A stretch of DNA of 64,000 bases from Desulfosporosinus sp. OT (lineage in GTDB: Bacteria; Bacillota; Desulfitobacteriia; Desulfitobacteriales; Desulfitobacteriaceae): the NCBI RefSeq assembly GCF_000224515.1, contig NZ_AGAF01000124.1:1-64000 (forward strand), in the 5' to 3' direction. The notes beneath the pieces were generated by a model. That model saw only the letters and a list, made by a program, of their open reading frames with translations, did no database searches and was not told where the DNA came from. Within the stretch, counting starts at the first letter, position 1; each line of letters begins with the position of its first letter. The position numbers were made by a program, and so were the translations under genes. Positions 24,165-34,206 of this stretch are shown here, piece by piece.

Positions 24165-25712
24165 ATGAACTTGCCAATTCGGCTTAAGCTTTTTATATAT
24201 ATGACAATAAGTATTATTCTCTTTGCAATACTCCTATATGGTTCAAATACTTTTTTTGCCGAAAAATATTATATGAGTTATAAAAAGAGCACTCTTATCG
24301 AAAGCAGTGCCAAGCTTGCAGACCTGATAGTCGGAAAAAGTACGTCCTCTGACTTTAACGATGAGAATCTTATCTATCAAATCAGTACTATCGAAAAAAG
24401 TATCGGTGGAACAATATTCATTGGAACTATTGATGGCAAACTATTTTATCCTCAACAGAACGGCCGTGGTTTTCCTCAAAGGCCTGTCTTCATGACCGAT
24501 CCAACTTTTAACCTTAGAAATAAATCGGACACGCCTCCTCCCAAGAGTTGGCTCAGGTCTTTCGGTCAATCCAAAAGGGGTGTGAAAGACTGGGAGCAAT
24601 ATGATGCGAATTCCTTTTTTTTCATTACCCAGGACACTAATTTCAAGATTGATACCCTTAGCTATCAGACCAAACTGGCGAATAATGTATTGATCTTAGT
24701 ATGGATACCCATGACCGGAATATCGGAAAGTGCTGCTATATCAAATAAGTTTACTGCAATTATCGGACTAATAACCATCTTTATAACTGCACTATGGGCT
24801 TTGTATATTTCCGGACGTTTCACCCACCCCATAGCTGAGATGAACAGAATTACTAAGAAAATGGCTGAACTGGATTTTTCACAGGTCCTTAAAATCGATC
24901 GGAAGGATGAAATTGGCCAGTTATCACAGAGCATAAATCATCTATCCTACAATCTGGATGATGCAATCAATGAATTAAACTGCAGAAACAGGCTGTTGGA
25001 ACAGGATATAGAGCGTGAACGGAAGCTTGATAATATGAGGCGAAAGTTTATTTCCAACGTATCCCATGAACTTAAAACCCCTATCTTCCTCATTCAAGGT
25101 TATGCCGATGGTCTTAAATCAAATGTTGTCTCTGATGAAGAGAAAAGGAATTTCTATTGTGATGTTATTATGGAGGAATCCGAAAAGATGGATAACCTAG
25201 TAAAGGATCTCTTAGACCTGTCTCAAATCGAATCGGGTATTTTCCCTGTAAACAAGACGAATTTTAACGTTAAGCTTATTATTAATGATACTATCTCAAA
25301 ATATGAACCTATTCTGAGTGAAAAGAATATTCATCTGAACGTGGATATGGAAGAGGATTTAGAAGTTAATGCCGACCCTGTAAGGATTGAGCAAATTATA
25401 GTCAACTTAATGACTAATGCAATCGATCATGCAGAAGGCGATAAAGTCATTAAACTTTCGGTAAAACCAACAGCCGAAAAAGTCAGGGTCTCTGTGTTCA
25501 ATACGGGTCGTGCAATTCCCGACGATGCGCTGGATAAAATCTGGTCCAGCTTTTACAAGATTGATCAAGCCAGAACACGCGGCTTCGGTGGCACAGGTCT
25601 TGGCCTTTCGATAGTCAGAGCTATCCAGGAAGCCCATGCAAATGAGTATGGGGTATCAAATGTCGAGAATGGCGTAGAATTCTGGTTTGATATCTGTTGG
25701 GGTCAAAGATAA
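24165..25712 (+). CDS. Membrane sensor histidine kinase
   Basis: About 515 residues. Two membrane helices (LKLFIYMTISIILFAILLYG and KFTAIIGLITIFITALWALY) enclose an extracellular sensor region of about 150 residues. A HAMP linker follows (SGRFTHPIAEMNRITKKMAE), then HisKA with the phospho-acceptor in NVSHELKTPIFLIQGYADGL, and HATPase_c with NLMTNAIDHAEGD and GFGGTGLGLSIVRAI. I prefer ATG 24165 (GAGGG six bases upstream); ATG 24159 overlaps the regulator stop. It phosphorylates the cognate OmpR-type regulator. The sensor domain has no recognisable fold. Confidence 0.93.
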   Translation: MNLPIRLKLFIYMTISIILFAILLYGSNTFFAEKYYMSYKKSTLIESSAKLADLIVGKSTSSDFNDENLIYQISTIEKSIGGTIFIGTIDGKLFYPQQNGRGFPQRPVFMTDPTFNLRNKSDTPPPKSWLRSFGQSKRGVKDWEQYDANSFFFITQDTNFKIDTLSYQTKLANNVLILVWIPMTGISESAAISNKFTAIIGLITIFITALWALYISGRFTHPIAEMNRITKKMAELDFSQVLKIDRKDEIGQLSQSINHLSYNLDDAINELNCRNRLLEQDIERERKLDNMRRKFISNVSHELKTPIFLIQGYADGLKSNVVSDEEKRNFYCDVIMEESEKMDNLVKDLLDLSQIESGIFPVNKTNFNVKLIINDTISKYEPILSEKNIHLNVDMEEDLEVNADPVRIEQIIVNLMTNAIDHAEGDKVIKLSVKPTAEKVRVSVFNTGRAIPDDALDKIWSSFYKIDQARTRGFGGTGLGLSIVRAIQEAHANEYGVSNVENGVEFWFDICWGQR

Positions 25713-25908
25713 CCATTGAAAGATGTCTTTTCGCCACCACTTCCTATTTCTTAATCCAAAGTATCCATAAGACGTAGTACCTGTAGAACCAGCCTCGACT
25801 CAATCCATTTGACCAACAAACTTCCCATTTTTTTTTAGGATAGCTGCAAAATATCCTACATCATCCTGATGATAATATTTAAACTGAGTTTCAATCCAGT
25901 TGTTGATT
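25713..25908 (-). pseudogene. GNAT N-acetyltransferase fragment
   Basis: The minus-strand frame reads INNWIETQFKYYHQDDVGYF, AAILKKNGKFVGQMD, a TGA where Trp is expected, then VEAGSTGTTSYGYFGLRNRK and WWRKDIFQW. This is a central piece of a GNAT acetyltransferase (the GYFAAIxKKNGxFVGQ and YGYFGLRNRKWW blocks). Both ends are missing and its right side abuts the recombinase remnant. Confidence 0.65.
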
Positions 25909-25984
25909 TTGATCATCAGTAAAAGTATGCTCCCATGGTTAATTGCGCTTCACTTTTGTGTATTGCTCCCTCTCGATATAGGTA

Positions 25985-26066
25985 GTAGTAAACTCCAAAA
26001 CCGATGTTGAGATATACTACCGTGGACTATATCAAGATTTACCCGTTGTTTCCCCATTTTTAGTGC
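25985..26066 (+). repeat. Second copy of the recombinase 3' end
   Basis: 82 bases match 16187-16268 with three substitutions by my hand alignment (GTAGTAAACTCCAAAACCGA at the left, TTTTTAGTGC at the right). It encodes the last ~25 residues of a large serine recombinase; nothing else of that gene is present. Probably the scar of a related integrated element or a recombination product. Confidence 0.9.
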
Positions 26067-26150
26067 ATCGGTAGTTATAAAATGTACCACACTTGCTCAT
26101 TTTTTTAAAAGGATATATAATTAATACACAAGAATTTGCATAAAATAAAG

Positions 26151-26173
26151 CTAGGATGCTGGTAACATCCTAG
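26151..26173 (-). terminator. Terminator of the small toxin transcript
   Basis: CTAGGATG (26151-26158) pairs with CATCCTAG (26166-26173); on the minus strand it is followed by CTTTATTTTAT. Confidence 0.7.
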
Positions 26174-26240
26174 CTGCACAACTACCGCAGTTATGGGCGG
26201 CAATAGGGTCACGAAAAAGTAGCTTCCGTGTAAGGGTGGG

Positions 26241-26324
26241 CTACTTTTTCATTATATCTTTGAGCATCAAAACGACTAACGTCGCAAATGCAATCATTAG
26301 TGAAAGTGTTTGATACACGCTCAT
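26241..26324 (-). CDS. Holin-like type I toxin peptide
   Basis: ATG 26322-26324 follows GGGGGTGAGGCTT, a strong site. The product has 27 residues: MSVYQTLSLMIAFATLVVLM then LKDIMKK. A single hydrophobic helix with a short basic tail and the MSVYQTLSLMIAF start matches the putative holin-like toxin family (Hol_Tox), which act as type I toxins on the membrane. An antisense RNA normally controls these; GTAGCTTCC...GGGCTAC hairpin sequence overlapping the 3' end (26218-26245) and ending in TTTTTC on the plus strand is a candidate antisense terminator. Confidence 0.7.
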   Translation of the reverse strand: MSVYQTLSLMIAFATLVVLMLKDIMKK

Positions 26325-27150
26325 AAGCCTCACCCCCTTTCGGGAGATTTTGGCCGCCCACCCTGCCCTATAGAGTTGTACAGGCTGATTATATCACGGA
26401 GCAATATGATTGACTATATTGTTACTTTTGTAAACGATAATTCACTATCTTTTCCTGCATAATGTTCGAGTAACACCTTTGCAAAGATCGGATCTTGACG
26501 TTCAACATGAACCGGATAAAACAAACGCTTTCGATAATTAAACATTTTCATCCCCCCTTAGATAGGGCACCCTACCTATATCATATGAAGGAAAAATCTC
26601 AGCGGTCACAAAGGGAGACTTTTTCCAAGATCACGGCAAATACTGTTTCTAGTTTCATGGAATGTTTATTTATTCAGGACTTTAGTCCTATATAACTTAG
26701 GGCTAACGCCATATGCTCATTGTTACCTTTCTCCACTAAACTGGAGTAAAGAAGGGAAGGGTGATGATGGCAAATGTCTTCTGGCTTTGATAATATCGAT
26801 TCCAACCAAGACCAAAGGGTCCCATCACAAGAGGTTGATAATATCTCAGCGTGGTATCGACGAATTACCGAATATCTCCTAACCAAGAGAGTTCAACAGT
26901 TGGTATCGATGCCCGATGCAACCCGTAGCATGGATGTCTTTGGTCGCGGATCTCTCTTCGATAGTTCGATTTAATTCTCTCCAATAGGGACATACAATGA
27001 TTCGTAACCTGCATACATCATGGTTGCCCTAATGTATCAACTTGTTCAATAAAGACACATGTGCCCAAGGAGATAGTAGTTAGCTAGCAGATTCCCGGCT
27101 AAAAGCGTTTGGTTCGAATGTAAAGAAAACTTGACTGGCGCCCACGAAGA
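26325..27150. other. Non-coding accessory stretch
   Basis: About 825 bases with short open frames on both strands but none with a convincing ribosome binding site or known domain. It probably contains decayed mobile DNA at the border of the core purine operon. Nothing else recognised. Confidence 0.4.
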
Positions 27151-27218
27151 CACTGTCTTCGCACGAATTAACCCTTCTTGCAGTCACTGTCTTCGCACGT
27201 ATTAGCATTCTTGCAGTA
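27151..27218. repeat. Two tandem 34-bp repeats
   Basis: CACTGTCTTCGCACG begins at 27151 and again at 27185; each unit ends TTCTTGCAGT. The two differ at a few internal positions. Purpose unknown. Confidence 0.7.
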
Positions 27219-27252
27219 TGCAACGAAAGTTATACTTTCTGATAAGTAAAAA

Positions 27253-27293
27253 AAAGACTTCCCAGAAATTCTATGAATTAATGGGAAGTCTTT
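27253..27293 (-). terminator. Terminator of the purine operon
   Basis: AAAGACTTCCC (27253-27263) and GGGAAGTCTTT (27283-27293) form an 11-bp stem; on the minus strand a run of T follows. It lies 64 bases beyond purD. Confidence 0.85.
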
Positions 27294-27356
27294 AAATTTT
27301 AAAATTAAAAAGGGTCCAACGAGAATCTCTATATCTAAGTCCCCTATTCCAGAGGA

Positions 27357-28616
27357 CTAGAGCCCTTTAACACCAATATCTCTTCGAAAATGAGCCTTCG
27401 GGAAATCGATTTTCTCCACAAGTTCATACGCTTTTTCCCGGGCCTGTTGCAGTGTTTTTCCTTCGGACGTGATCCCTAACACCCGACCACCAGTACTTAG
27501 AAGCTGCCCCTCACTGATTTCTGTTCCGGCATGAAATATGACTGAGTCCTGACCGCTTAGCTCAGGCAAATGGATTGGAACCCCTTTTTCATAAGCTAAT
27601 GGATAACCCGGGGCAGCCATCACGACACAAACCGCAACCTCTTCTTTCCACTCCAGCCGGGCCTCAGACAAACGTCCTTCTGTACATGCCCAAAGGATCG
27701 GCAAGAGATCAGATTTTAGTCGTTTCATCACTACCTGTGTCTCTGGATCGCCAAATCGGACATTGTATTCCAGAATTTTTGGGCCTCGTTGCGTGAGCAT
27801 CAGACCCAAGAATAACACGCCTTGAAATGGGGTCCCTCTTTCTCTCATAACTTGTAAGGTCGGCGAAACGAAGTCTTTCATAACGCTTACTTCAAGTTCA
27901 GCTGTCCAAATTGGAGGTGGGCTATACGTCCCCATTCCCCCAGTGTTAAGCCCCAGGTCGCCCTCTAAAGCCCTCTTGTGGTCTTGAACCGGAACCATAG
28001 GGCATGCAGTTACTCCGTCTGAGAAACAAAGCAAGCTCACTTCTTGCCCCTCCAAGAATTCTTCAATAACCAATTTCTTGCCAGCTGAACCAAATCCGCC
28101 GTCCATTATTTCATCGACAGCCTGCAGAGCTGTTTCCAAGTCCATTGCTACAATGACACCTTTACCCGCAGCCAACCCGTCCGCCTTTAAAACGCAGGGG
28201 GCCCCGATGGTCCTGACATAAGCCTTCGCCTGATCAGAATCATCAAAAATTTCCCATTCCGCTGTTGGAATTTTGGCACTTTCCATTATGGTTTTAGCAA
28301 AGGATTTACTTCCCTCTAACTGAGCCGCCGCCTGAGTCGGTCCAAAAATTCGTAGACCCGCTGCTTGAAAGGCATCCACAATCCCTAAACTCAAAGGATC
28401 TTCTGGTCCAACCAAGGTTAAATCGATCTTCTCTTGGAACGCAAATTCCACTAATGCAGGAATGTCGTTAGACGAAATAGGAACATTCCACAATACGGTT
28501 CCTGCATTGCCCGGCGCAACAAACAGGCGCTCTAGTTCGGTGCTTTGGGCAATTTTCCAGGCCAAAGCATGTTCCCGTCCTCCATTGCCTACGATTAACA
28601 CACGAAGCTTTTTCAC
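27357..28616 (-). CDS. purD: Phosphoribosylamine-glycine ligase
   Basis: PurD joins 5-phosphoribosylamine and glycine with ATP to give GAR, step 2 of IMP synthesis, in the cytoplasm. About 419 residues with the N-terminal VLIVGNGGREHALAWKIAQS signature, the ATP-grasp region (LKADGLAAGKGVIVA, VIEEFLEGQEVSLL, MVPVQDHKRALEGDLGLNTG) and EYNVRFGDPETQVVM. I chose GTG 28614-28616 (VKKLRVL) with GAGGTG six bases upstream. It is the last gene of the operon, 43 bases after purH, and is followed by a strong terminator. Confidence 0.97.
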   Translation of the reverse strand: MKKLRVLIVGNGGREHALAWKIAQSTELERLFVAPGNAGTVLWNVPISSNDIPALVEFAFQEKIDLTLVGPEDPLSLGIVDAFQAAGLRIFGPTQAAAQLEGSKSFAKTIMESAKIPTAEWEIFDDSDQAKAYVRTIGAPCVLKADGLAAGKGVIVAMDLETALQAVDEIMDGGFGSAGKKLVIEEFLEGQEVSLLCFSDGVTACPMVPVQDHKRALEGDLGLNTGGMGTYSPPPIWTAELEVSVMKDFVSPTLQVMRERGTPFQGVLFLGLMLTQRGPKILEYNVRFGDPETQVVMKRLKSDLLPILWACTEGRLSEARLEWKEEVAVCVVMAAPGYPLAYEKGVPIHLPELSGQDSVIFHAGTEISEGQLLSTGGRVLGITSEGKTLQQAREKAYELVEKIDFPKAHFRRDIGVKGL

Positions 28617-28659
28617 TCTTTCACCTCGTCTCCCCAATTATCAAGGCCCTCATTAATAT

Positions 28660-30204
28660 TTAATGCTGAAAATGGCGTCGATGCGTAAAGACCATAATTA
28701 TGTTCAAACGATTAGCAGCCTCAATGACTGCAGCATCTTTGAGAGATCCACCCGGTTGGATAATTGCACGAATTCCTGCCTTGGCCGCTGCTTCAATCGA
28801 GTCAGGGAAAGGAAAGAAAGCATCGGAGGCCAAATAAGCTCCTTTAACATTATCCCCAGCTTGTTCAAGGGCAATATTGACGGATCCTACCCGATTCATC
28901 TGACCAGCTCCAACACCCAGGGTTTGTTTTTGATTTGTAACGACAATAGCGTTTGACTTAACATGTTTAACAACTCGCCAAGCAAAATCAAGTGCTGACA
29001 GATCCTCTTCAGTCGGCTTAAGGTCTGTGACAACATCCCATTCGCTGACAGGCGTCGTGCCTCGATCAACCTCCTGCACGAGATATCCTCCATCAACACT
29101 TTTCAACATCCAGCCATGATTCGTTTTACTAGCATCTCCTCTTCCGACTACAAAGAGCCGAAGATTTGCTTTCGCACTAAGGATCTCGCGAGCTTCTGGA
29201 CTGAACTCCGGTGCAATAATTACTTCATAGAAACACTCTTTAATAGCATCTGCGCAGGGCCCATCTACCACCCGGTTAAAGGCGATTATCCCACCAAAAG
29301 CGGAAACGGGGTCGGCCGCGAAGGCAGTCTCATAAGCCTCCAAGGGCGTCGTACCCATAGCGACTCCACAAGGATTCGAGTGCTTGATGATCGTCGCCGC
29401 ACAGGATTCAAACTCACGCGCGATCTTCCAAGCAGAATCCATGTCCGCCCAATTATTATAGGAAAGTTCTTTCCCTTGCAGCTGTTTTCCATTGGCCAGA
29501 GTTCCTTCCTCTGCTTCCGCATTTATGTAAAACGCTGCTTTCTGTTGCGGATTCTCTCCATAACGCAACTCTTGAACTTTTTGAGCCGTTAAACGAAGTG
29601 TCGTCGGAAAACCGCTGATAGATTCAACCTGTCGTTCCAGATAACCAGCAATAAGGCGATCATACTCCGCAGTGTGGGCAAAGGCTTCAGCTGCCAAACG
29701 CTTGCGCATCCCCGCTGAAACAGTTCCTGCTTCGCGAAGAACACTCAAAACTTCTCCATAGGATTCTGGATTGACCAGGACAACAACGCGCCCGTGATTT
29801 TTGGCGGCGGCGCGAACCATCGTCGGACCACCAACGTCGATATTTTCAATCGCCTCTTCAAAGCTCACTCCAGGCTTGGCGATCGTCTCCCGAAACGGAT
29901 AAAGATTGACGACAACCAAATCAATAAAGTTAATTCCGTTTCGCTCCATTTGCTCCCGATGTTCCTCACAATCCATCGCTAAAATACCGCCATGAATTAA
30001 AGGATGCAGCGTCTTCACTCGACCATCCAAAACTTCTGGAAATCCGGTGACTTCACTAACATACTTAACCGAAACATTAGCCTGGTCCAGGGCTTTAAAC
30101 GTCCCCCCAGTAGAAATTAATTCAAAACCTAACTCCACAAGACCACGTGCAAAATCGATAATCCCCGTCTTGTCCGAAACACTGATTATAGCTCTTCGCT
30201 TCAT
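28660..30204 (-). CDS. purH: Bifunctional AICAR transformylase / IMP cyclohydrolase
   Basis: The 514-residue PurH carries out the last two steps to IMP. The N-terminal MGS-like cyclohydrolase begins [20 protein letters not shown] with TGGTFKAL and LDGRVKTLHPLIHGGIL. The C-terminal AICAR transformylase has the catalytic KHSNPCG segment (TIIKHSNPCGVAMG), NWADMDSAWKIA and SDAFFPFPDSIEAAAKAG. ATG 30202-30204 overlaps the purN stop (ATGA), so translation is coupled. Length and both domains are normal. Confidence 0.98.
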   Translation of the reverse strand: MKRRAIISVSDKTGIIDFARGLVELGFELISTGGTFKALDQANVSVKYVSEVTGFPEVLDGRVKTLHPLIHGGILAMDCEEHREQMERNGINFIDLVVVNLYPFRETIAKPGVSFEEAIENIDVGGPTMVRAAAKNHGRVVVLVNPESYGEVLSVLREAGTVSAGMRKRLAAEAFAHTAEYDRLIAGYLERQVESISGFPTTLRLTAQKVQELRYGENPQQKAAFYINAEAEEGTLANGKQLQGKELSYNNWADMDSAWKIAREFESCAATIIKHSNPCGVAMGTTPLEAYETAFAADPVSAFGGIIAFNRVVDGPCADAIKECFYEVIIAPEFSPEAREILSAKANLRLFVVGRGDASKTNHGWMLKSVDGGYLVQEVDRGTTPVSEWDVVTDLKPTEEDLSALDFAWRVVKHVKSNAIVVTNQKQTLGVGAGQMNRVGSVNIALEQAGDNVKGAYLASDAFFPFPDSIEAAAKAGIRAIIQPGGSLKDAAVIEAANRLNIIMVFTHRRHFQH

Positions 30205-30818
30205 TCTAACCCCTCCTGCTGCAAAATCTGAACCCGGCGCCCGGTTCGCTCCACCTTTCCTGAGACGAACCTGCGAACGGCCTCGGGATACAGCCGATGT
30301 TCTACCTCTAAAATTCTCTGCGCTAAACTGTCTTCCGTATCCCCCGGCAACACCGACACCGCTTCCTGTAAAACAATGGGCCCACTATCTAAACCTTCAT
30401 CTACAAAATGTACCGTACACCCGCTCACCTTGACCCCATATTCCAGAGCTTGACGCTGGGCGTGAAGTCCTGGAAAAGCTGGAAGTAACGAAGGATGGAT
30501 ATTCATAACTGGAAAATTAGCCTGGCGAATAAATTTCGGACCTAACACCCTCATATACCCCGCCAGGAGTAAAAGTTCCACTTGATTTTCCCGCATCCAG
30601 ATCAGAAGATCTTCCTCTTGTGCTTGACGATGTGGGTAATCTCCAACCGGAAAAACACGGGTCGAAATTCCAGCCTCCTTGGCACGCTCGAGCGCCGCAG
30701 CTCCCAATTGATCTGACCCTACAGCCACAATTTCAATAGGGAGAGTACCACTTTCGCTGGCCTTAATTAAAGCTTCAAGATTACTTCCCCGACCTGAAGC
30801 TAATATCGCAGTTCTCAA
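30201..30818 (-). CDS. purN: Phosphoribosylglycinamide formyltransferase
   Basis: PurN formylates GAR with 10-formyl-THF, step 3 of the pathway. 205 residues; [16 protein letters not shown] at the N-terminus binds phosphate, and the catalytic Asn-His-Asp set lies in [16 protein letters not shown] and [17 protein letters not shown] start at 30816-30818 overlaps the purM stop (TTGA), again suggesting coupled translation. Normal length. Confidence 0.97.
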   Translation of the reverse strand: MRTAILASGRGSNLEALIKASESGTLPIEIVAVGSDQLGAAALERAKEAGISTRVFPVGDYPHRQAQEEDLLIWMRENQVELLLLAGYMRVLGPKFIRQANFPVMNIHPSLLPAFPGLHAQRQALEYGVKVSGCTVHFVDEGLDSGPIVLQEAVSVLPGDTEDSLAQRILEVEHRLYPEAVRRFVSGKVERTGRRVQILQQEGLE

Positions 30819-31828
30819 TAAGATACACCTTCTCCGGGAACAACGGTCCCCATAACAAAGCTTTTTTCTCCTAACTCACTGAGCTTCAAACGCACAGAAG
30901 CTTCATGTTCAGGACGGACAATGATGACAAACCCAACGCCCATGTTGAAGGTCCGATACATCTCTGGCCAAGCTACATCTCCGAGACGTTGCAACAATGA
31001 GCAAATCGGAGGACATTCCCAACTCGATGTATCGATCCGAGCTCCCAGACCTGGTGGCAAAACCCGGGGAACGTTATCCGTTAATCCCCCCCCCGTTATA
31101 TGAGCCATTCCTAAGATTTCTCCTCCCGGAAGAAGTGGTAAAATCGACTTAACATAGATCCGCGTCGGACGAAGAAGTGCCTCCCCAAGTGACTCACCTA
31201 ACTCGGGAAATACCTTATCCAAAGTATATGGTTCAAATACTTTCCGGGCTAAGGAGTAACCATTGCTATGGAGTCCGGTGGAAGGCAAGCCAATCAGTAC
31301 ATCCCCTGCTTGAATTTTTGACCCGTCAATTAGCTGATTCCGATTTACAACGCCCACTGAAAACCCAGCGATATCATATTCATCCTCGGCATAAAAACCC
31401 GGCATCTCTGCTGTTTCTCCCCCGATCAACGCACAGCCGGCCATTTCACACCCACTGGCAATCCCACCTACGACCTCAGCGAGTCGATTTGGCTCGACCT
31501 TTCCAACGGCCAGATAATCGAGAAAAAACAAAGGTTCTGCCCCTTGAACTAAGATATCATTGACACACATCGCTACTGCATCTTGTCCAATGCTATCATG
31601 CTTATTCATCTGAAAAGCAAGACGTAGCTTGGTCCCCACGCCATCCGTTCCGGAAACAAGAACCGGGTCTGGATACTTATCGAGATCCAGTTTAAAAAGT
31701 CCGCCAAACCCTCCTAGTCCGCCGATGACTTCCGGACGAAACGTCCTAGCAACCGCGGGTTTAATGCGTTCCACTACATCATTCCCAGCTTGAATGTCGA
31801 CGCCCGCGTCTCGGTAAGAGTATCCCAA
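30815..31828 (-). CDS. purM: Phosphoribosylformylglycinamidine cyclo-ligase (AIR synthase)
   Basis: PurM closes the imidazole ring to make AIR, the compound used by both PurE and the ThiC/Bza enzymes of the operon at 49.5-57.2 kb. 337 residues; [52 protein letters not shown] and [17 protein letters not shown] are conserved. TTG 31826-31828 follows AGGAGGAATGAACG. Upstream is a 172-base spacer with TTCGAA-type repeats. Confidence 0.98.
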   Translation of the reverse strand: MGYSYRDAGVDIQAGNDVVERIKPAVARTFRPEVIGGLGGFGGLFKLDLDKYPDPVLVSGTDGVGTKLRLAFQMNKHDSIGQDAVAMCVNDILVQGAEPLFFLDYLAVGKVEPNRLAEVVGGIASGCEMAGCALIGGETAEMPGFYAEDEYDIAGFSVGVVNRNQLIDGSKIQAGDVLIGLPSTGLHSNGYSLARKVFEPYTLDKVFPELGESLGEALLRPTRIYVKSILPLLPGGEILGMAHITGGGLTDNVPRVLPPGLGARIDTSSWECPPICSLLQRLGDVAWPEMYRTFNMGVGFVIIVRPEHEASVRLKLSELGEKSFVMGTVVPGEGVSY

Positions 31829-31849
31829 CGTTCATTCCTCCTTATTTCT

Positions 31850-32010
31850 TCTGCCACTCCTCGAGTCGCATATTCGGATATTCGATATTCGAAGAACGAA
31901 ATCACAGCGCGTGAGATCTTTATAACACTGCATAACTTCCGATTGTGCCCTATCAAAACCTCGAAGTTCGAATCTCGAACCACGAACCTCGCTTCCGGCC
32001 CTAGCCGCAA
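31850..32010. repeat. TTCGAA-rich intergenic repeat, copy 1
   Basis: The purF-purM spacer holds TCGAAGTTCGAATCTCGAAC followed by CACGAACCTCGC. Very similar sequence lies between bzaB and bzaA at 55856-55965. It is palindrome-rich, contains no gene, and interrupts an otherwise tightly packed operon. Confidence 0.6.
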
Positions 32011-33419
32011 CAATTTCGAGTTTCAAAATTATTTTTTCCTTGGTTCAAGTTCGAAACTGCAATCGGATACGTTCCGTTAAAACAAGCTAAACAAACAGCA
32101 TCCGTGCCTAAGGCCCGAAGTAAACCTTCCTCCGAGATATAGTGCAATGAGTCAGCTCCAGAGAACTTCCGAATCCCCTCTATATCTAATTGATTGGCGA
32201 TGAGTTTTTCCCGCTCTGCTGTGTCAATTCCGTAGTAGCACGGAAAGGCAACCGGAGGAGAGCTAATCAAAAAGTGAACTTCTTTGGCACCTGCTTTTTT
32301 AACCATTTCCACTAGTTTAGAACTGGTGGTCCCGCGGACGATTGAATCATCAATCATAACCACACGTTTATCTTTCAAGACGCTCGCATTAGCATTGAGT
32401 TTAAGACGAACACCCACTTCTCTCATGGCCTGAGTAGGTTGAATGAACGTTCGACCGACATAACGGTTTTTTATAAGCCCCTCTCCAAAGGGAAGGCCCA
32501 GTGCCGTAGCGTACCCAAGGGCCGAAGCAGTCCCTGAGTCTGGAACTGCGATCACAAGATCCGCCTCAATCGGGCATTCCCGGGCCAGTTCAATACCCAT
32601 CCTGCGCCGACTTTCGGATACGTTCAACTGATCCATCGTGCTGTCCGGCCGAGCAAAATAGATATATTCAAAGGCACAAGAAGCGCGTTCAGTTTTAGAG
32701 AGCCCCATATAGGTATGTAACCCTTCTTCGTCAATCACGACAATTTCGCCAGGTTCCACATCTCTAATAAACTCTGCACCGATGGTATCAAGGGCACAAC
32801 TTTCTGAGGCCAGACAATACCTGTCACCCATCCTCCCAATGCATAAGGGACGGACACCATGAGGATCTCTCAGCCCAAAGAGTTTGTCCTCCGCCAAGAT
32901 CACTAGGGCATATGCCCCACGAAGATCCAACATGGTCTTGACCAGCGCATCTTCTAAGGACTCCCGGCGATAGCGAGTAATAAGGTTTATAATTACTTCG
33001 CTGTCAATTGTCGTTTGGAATACCGCTCCGTTTTTGCCAAGTTCTTCTCGCAAATCTGCTGCATTGGTTAAATTACCGTTATGCGCCAAAGCCATCATCC
33101 CTTTTTGGTAGTGTACTACCAAGGGCTGGGCATTCGCGAGCAGACTTGACCCTGTGGTAGAATAACGAACATGCCCGATCGCCATTTTACCCTTCAAGCC
33201 TTCTACAACACGGTCAGAAAATACTTCCGATACCAAACCCATTCCTTTATGCAAAGCAATATTATGCCCATCAGAAACCGCGATTCCTGCGCTTTCCTGC
33301 CCGCGGTGCTGTAAGGCATAAAGCCCGTAATAAGTTAAACGGGCTACCTCCTGATTGGGAGCATAAATCCCAAAGACGCCACATTCCTCTTTTGGCTTGT
33401 CCTCTCCAAATTCGAACAC
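32001..33419 (-). CDS. purF: Amidophosphoribosyltransferase
   Basis: PurF makes phosphoribosylamine from PRPP and glutamine, the first committed step. 472 residues; a short propeptide precedes the N-terminal nucleophile Cys in EECGVFGIYAPNQEVARL (Bacillus-type PurF). The glutaminase domain shows LQHRGQESAGIAV; the phosphoribosyltransferase has the PRPP motif VMIDDSIVRGTTSSKLV. A C-terminal CLAC pair (TDAVCLACFNGTYP) fits the Fe-S ligands of Bacillus PurF, so an iron-sulfur form is likely. GTG 33417-33419 lies behind AGGGGGG. Confidence 0.97.
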   Translation of the reverse strand: MFEFGEDKPKEECGVFGIYAPNQEVARLTYYGLYALQHRGQESAGIAVSDGHNIALHKGMGLVSEVFSDRVVEGLKGKMAIGHVRYSTTGSSLLANAQPLVVHYQKGMMALAHNGNLTNAADLREELGKNGAVFQTTIDSEVIINLITRYRRESLEDALVKTMLDLRGAYALVILAEDKLFGLRDPHGVRPLCIGRMGDRYCLASESCALDTIGAEFIRDVEPGEIVVIDEEGLHTYMGLSKTERASCAFEYIYFARPDSTMDQLNVSESRRRMGIELARECPIEADLVIAVPDSGTASALGYATALGLPFGEGLIKNRYVGRTFIQPTQAMREVGVRLKLNANASVLKDKRVVMIDDSIVRGTTSSKLVEMVKKAGAKEVHFLISSPPVAFPCYYGIDTAEREKLIANQLDIEGIRKFSGADSLHYISEEGLLRALGTDAVCLACFNGTYPIAVSNLNQGKNNFETRNCCG

Positions 33420-33441
33420 GTTCGGCCCCCCCTATCCCATC

Positions 33442-34155
33442 CTAAGCAAGAGCTTTTTTTACCCGCCTGAAAACTTCTTGATAAGCCTCTTCAACTTGTC
33501 CTAAGTCCCGGCGGAAGCGATCCTTGTCCAACTTCTCCCGCGTTTCCATATCCCAATAACGACAAGTATCTGGTGAGATTTCATCGCCTAGGTAGACTTT
33601 TCCATCCGCAACCCCAAACTCTAATTTAAAATCAATCAAGTCAATTCCCGCTTTAACTAATATGGTTCGCAAGATGTCGTTTATTTTAAAGCCCAAGGCT
33701 TGAATCTCTTTAGTATTTGCCTCACTTGCCCAGCCCATTGCGGCAACATGGGATTCATTAACCATCGGGTCTCCCAAGGCATCATCTTTGTAATATAACT
33801 CCACGACTGGTTGCGAGAGAACGTAGCCCTCTTCCACACCAAGACGCTTCGCTAAACTTCCAGCTACAATATTGCGTACAACAACTTCGAGGGGAATCAT
33901 GTCTAAGCTGCGCACAAGCATATCTCGATCTCCTAAGAGCTTCACAAAATGAGTCGGAATGCCTGCTTTTTCTATTTCTTCAAAGAAGAGTGCCGATAGC
34001 TGGTTGTTGACCTCACCTTTATCGACAATTTGTCCTTTTTTCTCTCCGTTGAAAGCAGTGGCATCATCTTTGTAAGCGACCCAAAAATACTCACTTTGAT
34101 CTGTCGCATAAACTCTCTTTGCTTTACCTTCATAGCGTAATTCTAACTTTTCCAT
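33442..34155 (-). CDS. purC: SAICAR synthetase
   Basis: PurC condenses CAIR with aspartate using ATP. 237 residues: [14 protein letters not shown] at the N-terminus, DGATAFNG-type [37 protein letters not shown], and [20 protein letters not shown] with [11 protein letters not shown] 34153-34155 follows AAGGGGTAAGATT. It lies between purB and purF in the leftward operon; length normal. Confidence 0.98.
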   Translation of the reverse strand: MEKLELRYEGKAKRVYATDQSEYFWVAYKDDATAFNGEKKGQIVDKGEVNNQLSALFFEEIEKAGIPTHFVKLLGDRDMLVRSLDMIPLEVVVRNIVAGSLAKRLGVEEGYVLSQPVVELYYKDDALGDPMVNESHVAAMGWASEANTKEIQALGFKINDILRTILVKAGIDLIDFKLEFGVADGKVYLGDEISPDTCRYWDMETREKLDKDRFRRDLGQVEEAYQEVFRRVKKALA

Positions 34156-34206
34156 AATCTTACCCCTTTCAATAGTCGTCAGTTTATTAGCATTCTTTGC
34201 ATTTGT

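Noticed and set aside
26774..26974. Open frame of 66 codons, plus strand
   Set aside because: No convincing ribosome binding site, no known motif, and an equally long frame on the other strand; the surrounding 800 bases look decayed.
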